Counted from the first letter of the stretch, positions 1 to 6,273 are shown. The stretch: 6,576 bases of DNA from CAZERT01 sp964630015 (GCA_964630015.1 CAZVTJ010000052.1:1-6576); one strand, 5' to 3'. A program made the numbers and translations. Notes: generated by a model not told the origin, from the letters alone.

Positions 1-125
1 ACCACCCGGTTATCATCTGCCGTCACGGCAACAACGGTAGGTTCATTCAGCACCACTCCAGAATTCGCAAGCCACACCAAACTATTGGCGGTTCCGAGAT
101 CTATTCCAAGCCGTTTTGAAAACAT
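1..125 (-). CDS. mreB: MreB/Mbl rod-shape actin homologue, N-terminal fragment
   Basis: The reverse strand from the ATG at 125-123 reads MFSKRLGIDLGTANSLVWL, then a segment containing LNEPTVVAV, and runs off the window after 41 full codons. The DLGTANS stretch is the phosphate-1 nucleotide-binding loop of the MreB/Mbl actin family, and the following VVLNEPTVVAV matches the family's usual second strand. MreB polymerises on ATP into filaments under the inner membrane and positions cell-wall synthesis. The normal length is about 330-350 residues, so roughly an eighth is visible. No Shine-Dalgarno sequence precedes the ATG. The gene is transcribed divergently from the PEGA-domain gene across an AT-rich spacer. 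Family identity is firm; a paralogue such as Mbl cannot be separated from MreB on this fragment. Confidence 0.93.
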   Translation of the reverse strand, partial: MFSKRLGIDLGTANSLVWLANSGVVLNEPTVVAVTADDNRV

Positions 126-292
126 TTGCATATTTGTCTATTTTGAATTCAATGTATATATTAAATATATATTCTGATATAGTTAAAAAAATCCTTTTAT
201 CTTCCTTACAGGATACTATACCAAAAATAATCTTACCACCCTATGGGCAGTTGCATATCATAAGCAAACTTTACATACTGTATACTATACCT
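126..292. promoter_or_regulatory. Divergent AT-rich promoter region between mreB and the PEGA-domain gene
   Basis: This spacer is visibly richer in A and T than the genes beside it and must hold promoters for both directions. For mreB, a weak candidate on the minus strand is TTAACT (186-181), 17 bases, then TAATAT (163-158), giving a leader of about 25 bases. For the plus-strand gene there are two overlapping candidates: TATACT at 281-286, without a clear -35, or TTGCAT (251-256), 17 bases, then CATACT (274-279). Both place the transcript start within a few bases of the ATG at 293. The ten-base word ATACTATACC occurs twice (213-222 and 282-291), the second copy inside the odd palindrome GTATA-C-TATAC (280-290) over the -10 site, which could be an operator. 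Confidence 0.45.
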
Positions 293-1603
293 ATGAAACG
301 CCTGCTTGGTCCCAATATTGTAAAAATCATAACGACGGTCATCACAGCATATATCATTCTTGGCATTTCACTTCTTATTATTGCCTACGGACGCGGATAT
401 CGTTTTAACTTCAGGGATAAAAGTGTCGGATCCACCGGACTCATTACGGCAACCAGTGATCCGATCGGTGCATTTGTTTCCATTGATGGAAAACGTTACG
501 GTGCTACAAACACAAATATTCCCGTTCAACCCGGCTGGTACGAGGTAACCATTGCCAAAGACGGCTACCAGCCCTGGAGCAAAAAAATCCGCGTTCAGGG
601 GGAAATCCTTGCCAAAGCCGATGCAATGCTCTTCCCCAGTAACCCGTCGCTTTCTGCAATCACCACATCCGGTGTTGTCCGGCCGGTACTTTCCCCGGAC
701 GGCACCAAACTTGCCTACAACATCACCCCAAACCCCCAGGCGACACTTTCGGCGATCCCCCTTACTAAACCGGGACTCTACGTGTTGGACCTTGTAGATA
801 AACCGCTTGGGATCAACCGCGATGCACGCCAGATCCTTGCAGCATCGATTCTGGATACGCAGGATGCCAGCCTCACCTGGTCGCCCGACGGGAAACAGAT
901 TCTTATCGAAACAACAGCCACCCGTACCGGTCTTCCCCAGTATTATCTGGTCGATTCCGACCGGACAAATGCCGTACCGACACCGGTTGGGGTCAGTGAA
1001 CAGTTAACGCTGGAATGGGACAACCAGAACGCACTCATTGAACACGAACGGCTCTTGCCGCTCAAGGAAGATTTCATCAACACTGCAACCGGTTCCATGC
1101 AGATTCTTTCATTCTCCCCGGATGAGCTCAAAATCCTCTATGAAGCAACTGCCGCGGCAACCATTCCCATCATCATCACGCCGCGCAAAATCGGGACAAA
1201 TTCAACGGAAGAAACCCGGGATATTTTGCCGGGAAACCTGTATGTCTATGATGTAAAGGAGGATAAAAACTACAATCTGGGATCAGCCGAAAGCTATGGC
1301 GTTCTTACCAAAAAAGGATTGCCACAACAACAAAAACCGCTCTCAACGGAAACGCAGTCCCCGACCAAAGCAACGTCTGTTCCCCTGCAGTGGCTTCCGA
1401 CGTCACGGCACCTTATTCTTGCCGGAAGCGACAAGATCGACATCATGGAATATGACGGCACAAACAGGACAACGGTCTATGCCGGTCCGTTTGAAGACGG
1501 GTTCGTGGTCCCCTGGACGAATGCCTCAAAACTGGTGATTTTGACGAATTTAAACCCTAAAGTCCAGACAAACGCAAATCTCTACACCGTCAATATCAGA
1601 TAA
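293..1603 (+). CDS. Membrane-anchored PEGA-domain protein with beta-propeller-like repeats
   Basis: 436 residues. Residues 11-32 form one hydrophobic membrane helix (IITTVITAYIILGISLLIIA) after a short Lys/Arg-containing N-terminus, so the body should lie outside the membrane. Residues about 50-105 look like a PEGA domain: a strand with DPIGAFVSIDG, then PGWYEVTIAKDGYQPW, a variant of the pattern that names the family. From about 125 to the end there are WD40/TolB-like blade motifs: SPDGTKLAY (134-142), WSPDGKQILI (196-205), FSPDELKILYE (274-284), and weaker ones near 367 and 406. The reading frame is open back to 116, but that extension lies in AT-rich promoter sequence and overlaps mreB, so the ATG at 293 is preferred. 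There is no Shine-Dalgarno sequence. PEGA domains are common in envelope proteins; the ligand or partner is unknown. An envelope-associated role beside mreB is inference. Confidence 0.85.
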   Translation: MKRLLGPNIVKIITTVITAYIILGISLLIIAYGRGYRFNFRDKSVGSTGLITATSDPIGAFVSIDGKRYGATNTNIPVQPGWYEVTIAKDGYQPWSKKIRVQGEILAKADAMLFPSNPSLSAITTSGVVRPVLSPDGTKLAYNITPNPQATLSAIPLTKPGLYVLDLVDKPLGINRDARQILAASILDTQDASLTWSPDGKQILIETTATRTGLPQYYLVDSDRTNAVPTPVGVSEQLTLEWDNQNALIEHERLLPLKEDFINTATGSMQILSFSPDELKILYEATAAATIPIIITPRKIGTNSTEETRDILPGNLYVYDVKEDKNYNLGSAESYGVLTKKGLPQQQKPLSTETQSPTKATSVPLQWLPTSRHLILAGSDKIDIMEYDGTNRTTVYAGPFEDGFVVPWTNASKLVILTNLNPKVQTNANLYTVNIR

Positions 1604-1918
1604 TACAACCGTTGTAAATCCCAAAGAACCCATCTCTGCTCCTGTTTGTTTTTGGCAAGCCGTACAGTCATATTTCCCCGTTCCGAATACTTTTTGCTCC
1701 CACCAATGCTGTAGAGCATGCCACGGGAAAGCCGTATATCACGATACTGCATTGCATACAGCACATTTCATATAAAGAAAGTGCGCGTAATATTCATGCA
1801 TGGTTTGGGGCTATGATTGACTATTACCAATTCCGCTGCCCACCTGAGCGACACATTCCGTGCTCCTTCCCGTATTCCTGCATTGATGAAAACACACACA
1901 AGAAAGGAGGTGAAATAC
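1604..1918. other. Spacer of 315 bases, with a possible leader of the small exported protein gene
   Basis: Directly after the PEGA gene's stop lies the short odd palindrome TACAAC-C-GTTGTA (1604-1616). It has no T-run and is not a convincing terminator. A TATAAA at 1771-1776 could be a -10 site for the downstream gene, with only a poor -35 (TGCATT at 1748-1753), which would give an untranslated leader of about 135 bases. The minus strand is open for 60 codons (1764-1582) with a GTG start and no good ribosome-binding site; I do not recognise its product. Nothing else is convincing here. Confidence 0.4.
1901..1912 (+). promoter_or_regulatory. Strong Shine-Dalgarno sequence that sets the start at 1919
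   Basis: AGAAAGGAGGTG is nearly a full complement of the 16S rRNA 3' end, with eight bases between GGAGG and the ATG at 1919. It selects this start over the in-frame ATG at 1817 and places a signal peptide exactly at the N-terminus. The other plus-strand genes in the window lack such a site, so this gene is probably translated at a higher rate. Confidence 0.9.
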
Positions 1919-2452
1919 ATGAAAAAACTCCTTATGCTTGCCGCATTTTTGGCCGCAACATCACCTGCAATGGCAACATTTTGGCAAATGCCCAGCATTT
2001 CATCGGCTGACATTATCGGAAACGACCTTGTCGTCGTTGCAAAATCGGGCGACAACAGCATTGCCGGAACAACCAATACCTTAACAACCGTCACGCCGTT
2101 TTTTTCCAAGCCAATGACGATGATTACCGGCGGTGGAATGGTTCAGGGTATCACGACGGGTGAAACCATAGCTGTGGGAACCCAGACGATCCAGGCAAAT
2201 TCCGGACCGTGCACGATGTGCACGATGATGGGATCGAAGTTTTCCGATGTGAAGTTTAATGATGTGAAGGTTATTGCCGTATCGGGTGACAATTCCCTTT
2301 CCGGTGTTGTGAATACGAATACGTTCGTTACCGGAGGGTTTACGAAAATTACCGGTGGCGGATTAATCCAGGGTGTAACGACTGGAGGTTCGTCTGCTCA
2401 GGGCGATCAGTGGATTATCGCCAATGTTTCGTCCGCGCCAGTAGTCAATTGA
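1919..2452 (+). CDS. Small exported protein made of two TG/SGDNS repeats
   Basis: 177 residues. MKKLLMLAAFLAATSPAMA is a typical Sec signal peptide with an AxA cleavage site after residue 19, so the mature protein is exported. The mature part is an internal duplication. Unit A (about 33-94) carries AKSGDNSIAG, MITGGGMVQGITTG and TIQAN. Unit B (about 112-169) carries AVSGDNSLSG, KITGGGLIQGVTTG and WIIAN. Between them sits a C-x-x-C pair (Cys98, Cys101; PCTMC), the only cysteines. The many Gly, Thr, Ser and Asn residues at regular spacing suggest stacked beta-strands, as in beta-solenoid or curlin-like proteins, but I do not recognise a named family. The SGDNS and TG-x-x-x-A pattern also occurs in the large surface protein encoded 183 bases downstream, so the two may belong to one structure. 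Coding is well supported by the ribosome-binding site, the signal peptide and the duplication; the function is unknown. Confidence 0.9.
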   Translation: MKKLLMLAAFLAATSPAMATFWQMPSISSADIIGNDLVVVAKSGDNSIAGTTNTLTTVTPFFSKPMTMITGGGMVQGITTGETIAVGTQTIQANSGPCTMCTMMGSKFSDVKFNDVKVIAVSGDNSLSGVVNTNTFVTGGFTKITGGGLIQGVTTGGSSAQGDQWIIANVSSAPVVN

Positions 2453-2489
2453 TAAAGAAGTGGGAATGAATTGACAGCGCGATAGTGAA

Positions 2490-2533
2490 TGGATATCGGG
2501 GGGTAGCGGGCCCACTATCCCCCGGAATATCCA
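2490..2533 (+). promoter_or_regulatory. Long stem-loop after the small exported protein gene
   Basis: GGATAT (2491-2496) pairs with ATATCC (2527-2532), and the outer T2490 with A2533. After a two-base bulge (2525-2526), C2497-G2524 and GGGGGGTAG (2498-2506) pair with CTATCCCCC (2515-2523), with one G-U pair. The loop is CGGGCCCA. That is about 17 base pairs, too good for chance. It starts about 38 bases after the stop codon, where a terminator or a 3'-end stabiliser would sit, but no T-run follows on either strand. An upstream GATAGTG (2481-2487) can pair with CACTATC (2513-2519) and would break the main stem, so two alternative folds are possible. Confidence 0.65.
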
Positions 2534-2534
2534 A

Positions 2535-2628
2535 CGAATTCGAAGCATCGGAATAGGTATCTTCGATGCATCGAAGCATCGCATCTTCGTATTACGAAGG
2601 TACGAATTACGAACCGCGAAGATACGAA
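2535..2628. repeat. Cluster of short palindromes and CGAA-type direct repeats upstream of the large surface protein gene
   Basis: In under 100 bases there are CGAATTCG (2535-2542), the perfect 16-base palindrome CTTCGATGCATCGAAG (2561-2576), and CTTCGTA-T-TACGAAG (2585-2599). The direct repeat TCGAAGCATCG occurs at 2540-2550 and 2571-2581. TACGAA occurs at 2593, 2601, 2608 and 2623. The block sits immediately upstream of the 951-codon gene and probably contains its promoter and operators, although no good -35/-10 pair stands out; the best -10 candidate is the TTATAT run at 2630-2635, right against the start codon. It could be a set of regulator sites or a structured leader RNA. Confidence 0.55.
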
Positions 2629-2635
2629 ATTATAT

Positions 2636-5491
2636 ATGGATACAATGCACCATACCCATAGTCACACAAACGGTATATACCGAATCGTTGCGCTTCTGCT
2701 TTCGTTCCTTCTCATGCTCCCACCAACAGCGTTACCGTTCTCCCAGGTATTTGCCCAAGATGAACAACCGCAATCACCGGAATCCGTCAGCGAATCGCCA
2801 CCATCACCCCCACCGCCACAGGAGGAACAAAGTCCGCCGCAGGAGAGTCAAACCAACCAAAGTACCCAAGATGTCAGTAATACACCCGCCCCCACACAAT
2901 CAACAGGTGAAAGCGTTATCCAAACGGACGACAGTGCTGCACAGGCTTCGTCCACTATTGATGCAAATACCACCCAGGAAACCGTCGAGGGCAGCGTAAC
3001 GGCAACGGAGTGCACTGTGGAAGGATCAATCGGATGTCCGATCAACCAGGATTCAACGGCCACGGTAGAGGAAACCGTATCCACATCGGCAACAACCGGA
3101 GAAAACAGTATTTCCGATATACCAACTGATGCATCCATCCAAACCGGAACCGCATCGGCCCAGACTCAGTCGGACAATACGCTCAATACCACCATCATAA
3201 CCGCAGACCCAAACGCCCCGCAGGAATCCGATGTGGTCCCTACGGATCCCACATCCGTCACGATTTCCAATAGCGCGGATGCAACACTTACCGCATCAGC
3301 AGAAGCAACCAGCGGCAGCAATCAGACAGATGACACTGCAAGCAGTGCAATCGTTTCCAGTGACAGCTATGCCAGCGCATCCATGGTTAATGTCATCAAT
3401 ACGACCGTCGTCGGTTCGACACTGCGGTTTTTAACGCTTTCCCTTTCCTCCCCGACGGATGAACCGATTAACCTGCGCGATGTGTGGAATGAAATCGAAC
3501 AACACACAAAATCATCGGGACCGACAGTTATTTTGACATCGGATGGAATGCTCCTTCGGATCTCCGATACCGCCAATCTGGATGCAACGGTCCTGGCAAC
3601 GGCAACCAGCGGACAAAATTCCCAAACGGATACTACCAACACCGCAACCATGGAAACGGGCGACAGTTTTGCCAGCGCAAATCTGGTGAATCTCGTCAAC
3701 AGCCAGATCATCGGATCGGACTATCTGTTTGTTGTGATCAATATCTTCAGTGCCCTTGATGCGGATATTATTCTTCCGAGTCTGCTTCGTTTTATGGAAG
3801 AACGGAATGCTGTGCCCGCAGAAACCACACAAAGCCAACCTTCCACAACAATTACGCAGGATGCAACGGTTGGTCCAAGCGAAGTAGCTGCAGAGTCGGA
3901 AACCGGCGAAAATGCAATAGAGAATGTTCCCGACGCGACAATCCAAACCGGCACCGCATATTCCCACGGAACGGACACCATGATGGTCAATTCTTCCCTA
4001 TTTTCCGACTGGTGGTATATGGTGCTGGTAAACAATTTCGGTTCCTGGAACGGAACGCTTGACGGATGGAACCAGGATTCCCAACAGCTCCTGCTTCCGT
4101 TTGGATCCAGCATACTTTCGGAAACTTCGGCGCAGCAGGAAACACAAACAGACCCCACTTCCCCATCACATCAATCACAGGTATCCATTACATCGGAGGC
4201 ACTCATCAACTATCTGGTTGCGGCACGGGCAACAACCGGGGAAAATTCCATCCGAAACGCCTCCGTTGCACGGCTTTCTACCGGCAACGCGACGGCATTG
4301 GCAAACGCATTCTCCATGGTCAATACGACTGCCATCGGGCACAGGTTCTTCTTCCCGATTTTTAATATTTTCGGATCCTGGAACGGCGACCTTGTTGTTG
4401 CCCATCCGGATATGCGCGTTTCCGTGAGTTCCGGATCATCACAAATTCCCGATGGAGGAACAACGCCCATATCGGTTTCCTATACCAATGCAGGACAGGA
4501 AGAGGCCCGAGGTGCACATATTGCCGTTACCCTGCCAAACGGAGCATCTTACGTGCAAGGTTCTGCTTCACAGCCGGTATCGGTATCGGGAAATACCCTG
4601 ACTGTTCCGCTGGGGAACGTTGCGCCAGGCGCCGGTGGAACACTCACATTTGCCGTCCGGTTCGGATGGGATGACTCACTTTCGTTTGGACAAACGCTTA
4701 AACATCTGCTCATCCATCCTGCATACGCACAGACCAAAACACAGGAAAAATCCGTCACAGCCCAGGTTTCAACCACCGATGAGGAATCCGATTCATCCAA
4801 CAATTGGTCCTCAACCACCGTCACGATCAGCAGGGAATATTCCGATGGAAGTTCATCAAATCAGCAGGTATCCGACGGACAACCGGTACTTGCCGTTTTT
4901 GCGGAAAATAACGTCGGGGAATTTGTGTATCCAGGTGACACTATTACCTTTTTCCTGACGATGAAAAATACCGGTGCGGAATCGGCAACGGACAGCTCCA
5001 TTACCCTGTCGCTCTTTGATCCATCCGGCACATTCCTCTTTGCCGTTCCCTTTACGCTCGGGACTATCCATCAGGGTGCCGGCATGAAAGTCACATTCGG
5101 ACTCACCATTCCAAAATCCGCCGGAAGCGGGACGTATTCGGCCGGCATTTCCGGCCAGGGGAAAGCGCCAAACGGCACTGTTGTTGACTCATCATCCGTA
5201 TCCCTTCAGTTCCCCGTTCGGGTGAAGACATACGGACAACCGCTTTCCCAACCCATTGCCAATCCCATTGGTCAGGTGCTGGCAGCAGAAGATGCCCCCC
5301 AATGTCCACCACAAACACCACAAAGCTCCTGGCCATGGATGATCCTATTTCTTGCACTGCTTTTATGGTTTGTTGACCACACACGGCTCAGGAGAAATGA
5401 AAGGGAACTTCGTGATGCACTGGATGCGGCGGATAACGAGCCCGTAGCACCAACCGCTACGAATATATCTCAGAAAGCTTCCGGGGGTTGA
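2636..5491 (+). CDS. Large membrane-anchored surface protein with TG-x-N repeat modules and Ig-like regions
   Basis: 951 residues. The signal peptide is about 1-40, with likely cleavage at VFA-QD. A Pro/Gln/Ser/Glu-rich stretch follows (43-110). Repeat modules begin near 152 (ATTGENSI), 223 (ATSGSN), 323 (ATSGQN), 421 (SETGENAI) and 532 (ATTGENSI). Each continues with TG-x-A-x-A (SSDSYASA in module two) and N-x-x-N, and the last two end in FGSWNG (468-473, 570-575). A DUF11-like region spans about 595-675 and a CARDB-like region about 748-862. A hydrophobic helix at about 899-913 is followed by RLRR and a charged tail of about 30 residues, consistent with a stop-transfer anchor. No LPxTG motif is present. 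The start has no Shine-Dalgarno sequence; ATG 2645 is an alternative. Pro/Thr/Ser-rich, repetitive and anchored, it is probably a cell-surface stalk or adhesin; partners are unknown. The 3' end overlaps the regulator gene on the other strand. Confidence 0.92.
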   Translation: MDTMHHTHSHTNGIYRIVALLLSFLLMLPPTALPFSQVFAQDEQPQSPESVSESPPSPPPPQEEQSPPQESQTNQSTQDVSNTPAPTQSTGESVIQTDDSAAQASSTIDANTTQETVEGSVTATECTVEGSIGCPINQDSTATVEETVSTSATTGENSISDIPTDASIQTGTASAQTQSDNTLNTTIITADPNAPQESDVVPTDPTSVTISNSADATLTASAEATSGSNQTDDTASSAIVSSDSYASASMVNVINTTVVGSTLRFLTLSLSSPTDEPINLRDVWNEIEQHTKSSGPTVILTSDGMLLRISDTANLDATVLATATSGQNSQTDTTNTATMETGDSFASANLVNLVNSQIIGSDYLFVVINIFSALDADIILPSLLRFMEERNAVPAETTQSQPSTTITQDATVGPSEVAAESETGENAIENVPDATIQTGTAYSHGTDTMMVNSSLFSDWWYMVLVNNFGSWNGTLDGWNQDSQQLLLPFGSSILSETSAQQETQTDPTSPSHQSQVSITSEALINYLVAARATTGENSIRNASVARLSTGNATALANAFSMVNTTAIGHRFFFPIFNIFGSWNGDLVVAHPDMRVSVSSGSSQIPDGGTTPISVSYTNAGQEEARGAHIAVTLPNGASYVQGSASQPVSVSGNTLTVPLGNVAPGAGGTLTFAVRFGWDDSLSFGQTLKHLLIHPAYAQTKTQEKSVTAQVSTTDEESDSSNNWSSTTVTISREYSDGSSSNQQVSDGQPVLAVFAENNVGEFVYPGDTITFFLTMKNTGAESATDSSITLSLFDPSGTFLFAVPFTLGTIHQGAGMKVTFGLTIPKSAGSGTYSAGISGQGKAPNGTVVDSSSVSLQFPVRVKTYGQPLSQPIANPIGQVLAAEDAPQCPPQTPQSSWPWMILFLALLLWFVDHTRLRRNERELRDALDAADNEPVAPTATNISQKASGG

Positions 5492-6101
5492 TGATGGTAA
5501 TATGGCGGTTTGATGTCGTGATAATCCCTTCCGCTTTGAGCCGTTCTATCTGACGGCTCACCGTTTCGCGCGTAGTAGCAAGCCAGGTAGCAATTTCCTG
5601 ATGGCTCAGGGGAATTTTTATGGGCGCATCGGAATCCACCCGCGTACATCCGAATGTTTGGACAAACCGGGAAAGGACAAACGCAACGCCTTCATAGGCT
5701 GATTTGGTAAGGATAACTTCCATCCGTTGGAAAAACGATTTCATCATTTTCGCGTTCCGTTTAATGACACAGGGATACAGCGATGGATTGTTCTTGAGAT
5801 ATTCCATGAATTCTTCCATTGATGCGCACTGTGCCTCAACCGGCGACATTGCCGCAAACGTATACGGCATGAAGGTATCGGAAAGACCCAGCGTTGTAGG
5901 AATAAAACAATCCGGCTGATATATGTGCAGACTGATTTCGTCACCGGTTTCGGAGATGAGATAGAGCCGGACAAATCCTTTTTTAATCCAGTACACGCGG
6001 GTTACCGGGTCGCCTTCGCGGATAAGAGCCTCACCCCGTTTAAAGAGGAGTATCGGGCGGCGGCTGAAAAATTTCTTGAGGGTCATGGAGGACTCATCCA
6101 T
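5457..6101 (-). CDS. Crp/Fnr-family transcriptional regulator
   Basis: 214 residues from the ATG at 6101-6099. Residues about 19-105 form the cyclic-nucleotide-type beta-barrel (FKRGEALIREGDPVTRVYWI, then GFVRLYLISETGDEISL). A dimerisation helix follows (about 103-140). The C-terminal winged helix-turn-helix is clear at 164-197, with SHQEIATWLATTRETVSRQIERL; TRETVSR is the typical recognition helix of this family. The nucleotide-pocket segment (about 63-92) lacks the usual GE-L and R-S residues, so cAMP binding is doubtful. Cys65, 92, 111 and 152 do not match the N-terminal iron-sulphur cluster pattern of Fnr. The signal sensed is therefore unknown. A TTG start at 6125 is possible, but the Shine-Dalgarno sequence then falls inside the gene, so 6101 is preferred. 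The gene converges on the surface protein gene with a 35-base overlap (5457-5491), leaving no room for a normal terminator between them. Confidence 0.93.
   Translation of the reverse strand: MDESSMTLKKFFSRRPILLFKRGEALIREGDPVTRVYWIKKGFVRLYLISETGDEISLHIYQPDCFIPTTLGLSDTFMPYTFAAMSPVEAQCASMEEFMEYLKNNPSLYPCVIKRNAKMMKSFFQRMEVILTKSAYEGVAFVLSRFVQTFGCTRVDSDAPIKIPLSHQEIATWLATTRETVSRQIERLKAEGIITTSNRHITIINPRKLSEIYS
5537..5560. other. Stem-loop inside the regulator coding sequence, past the surface gene's stop
   Basis: TGAGCCGT (5537-5544) pairs perfectly with ACGGCTCA (5553-5560) around an eight-base loop. It lies 46 bases beyond the stop of the plus-strand surface protein gene, so it could mark or protect the end of that mRNA. 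No T-run follows. It also falls in the helix-turn-helix codons of the regulator gene, so it may be a by-product of protein sequence. Confidence 0.3.
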
Positions 6102-6105
6102 ACCC

Positions 6106-6113
6106 CCTCCTTT
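6106..6113 (-). promoter_or_regulatory. Shine-Dalgarno sequence of the Crp/Fnr-type gene
   Basis: On the minus strand AAAGGAGG (6113-6106) stands four bases before the ATG at 6101, with more G residues in the gap. It decides for that ATG against the TTG at 6125. The later in-frame ATG at 6086 is too far away. Confidence 0.8.
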
Positions 6114-6137
6114 CCTGCACCCCAACTATCTAGCCCG

Positions 6138-6166
6138 ATCATACGAAGAAATGTAGGGGGTGTCAA
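6138..6166 (-). promoter_or_regulatory. Near-consensus sigma-70 promoter of the Crp/Fnr-type gene
   Basis: The minus strand reads TTGACA (6166-6161), exactly 17 bases, then TATGAT (6143-6138). The -35 is perfect and the -10 has five of six matches. The transcript should start near 6131, giving a leader of about 30 bases that contains the Shine-Dalgarno sequence. Such a strong basal promoter suggests control, if any, by repression or by protein activity. Confidence 0.88.
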
Positions 6167-6208
6167 ATGAGAGTGAGGTAATAAAGTAAGCCACGTATGA
6201 TTTAACGG

Positions 6209-6242
6209 GGAACGTACTACGTTCTTCGAACGTAAACGTTCC
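6209..6242. repeat. Nested palindrome of four alternating GAACGT/ACGTTC words
   Basis: The outer arms are GGAACGT (6209-6215) and ACGTTCC (6236-6242). The inner arms are TACGTTC (6218-6224) and GAACGTA (6228-6234) around TTC. Two bases on one side and one on the other separate the two stems, so nearly all 34 bases can pair as a hairpin. The four words can instead pair as two adjacent small hairpins. It lies between the regulator promoter and the tRNA gene. No T-run follows on either strand, so a classical terminator is unlikely. It may be an operator or a structured end of the tRNA transcript. Confidence 0.65.
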
Positions 6243-6273
6243 ATGTACTCTCTAAACTCTCCAATCGGAATTG

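Noticed and set aside
116..292. N-terminal extension of the PEGA-domain protein from the ATG at 116
   Set aside because: It would overlap the mreB start, is encoded by AT-rich promoter sequence, has no ribosome-binding site and would push the membrane helix to residues 70-91.
1817..1918. Earlier start (ATG 1817) for the small exported protein
   Set aside because: The strong Shine-Dalgarno sequence and the signal peptide both point to the ATG at 1919; the extension would bury the signal peptide.
2490..2533. Classical intrinsic terminator
   Set aside because: The stem is strong, but no T-run follows on either strand, so it is listed as a stem-loop of unknown role.
3512..4158. Long antisense frames of 145-151 codons across the surface protein gene
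   Set aside because: They are shadows of a repetitive Thr/Ser-rich coding sequence, without signal peptides, ribosome-binding sites or recognisable domains.
2450..5491. UGA recoded as glycine, as in Gracilibacteria and Absconditabacteria
   Set aside because: The small exported protein and the surface protein both end in TGA at natural C-termini, and no internal TGA is needed to extend any gene.
6102..6125. TTG start at 6125 for the Crp-type regulator
   Set aside because: It would place the Shine-Dalgarno sequence inside the coding sequence and sits almost at the predicted transcript start.
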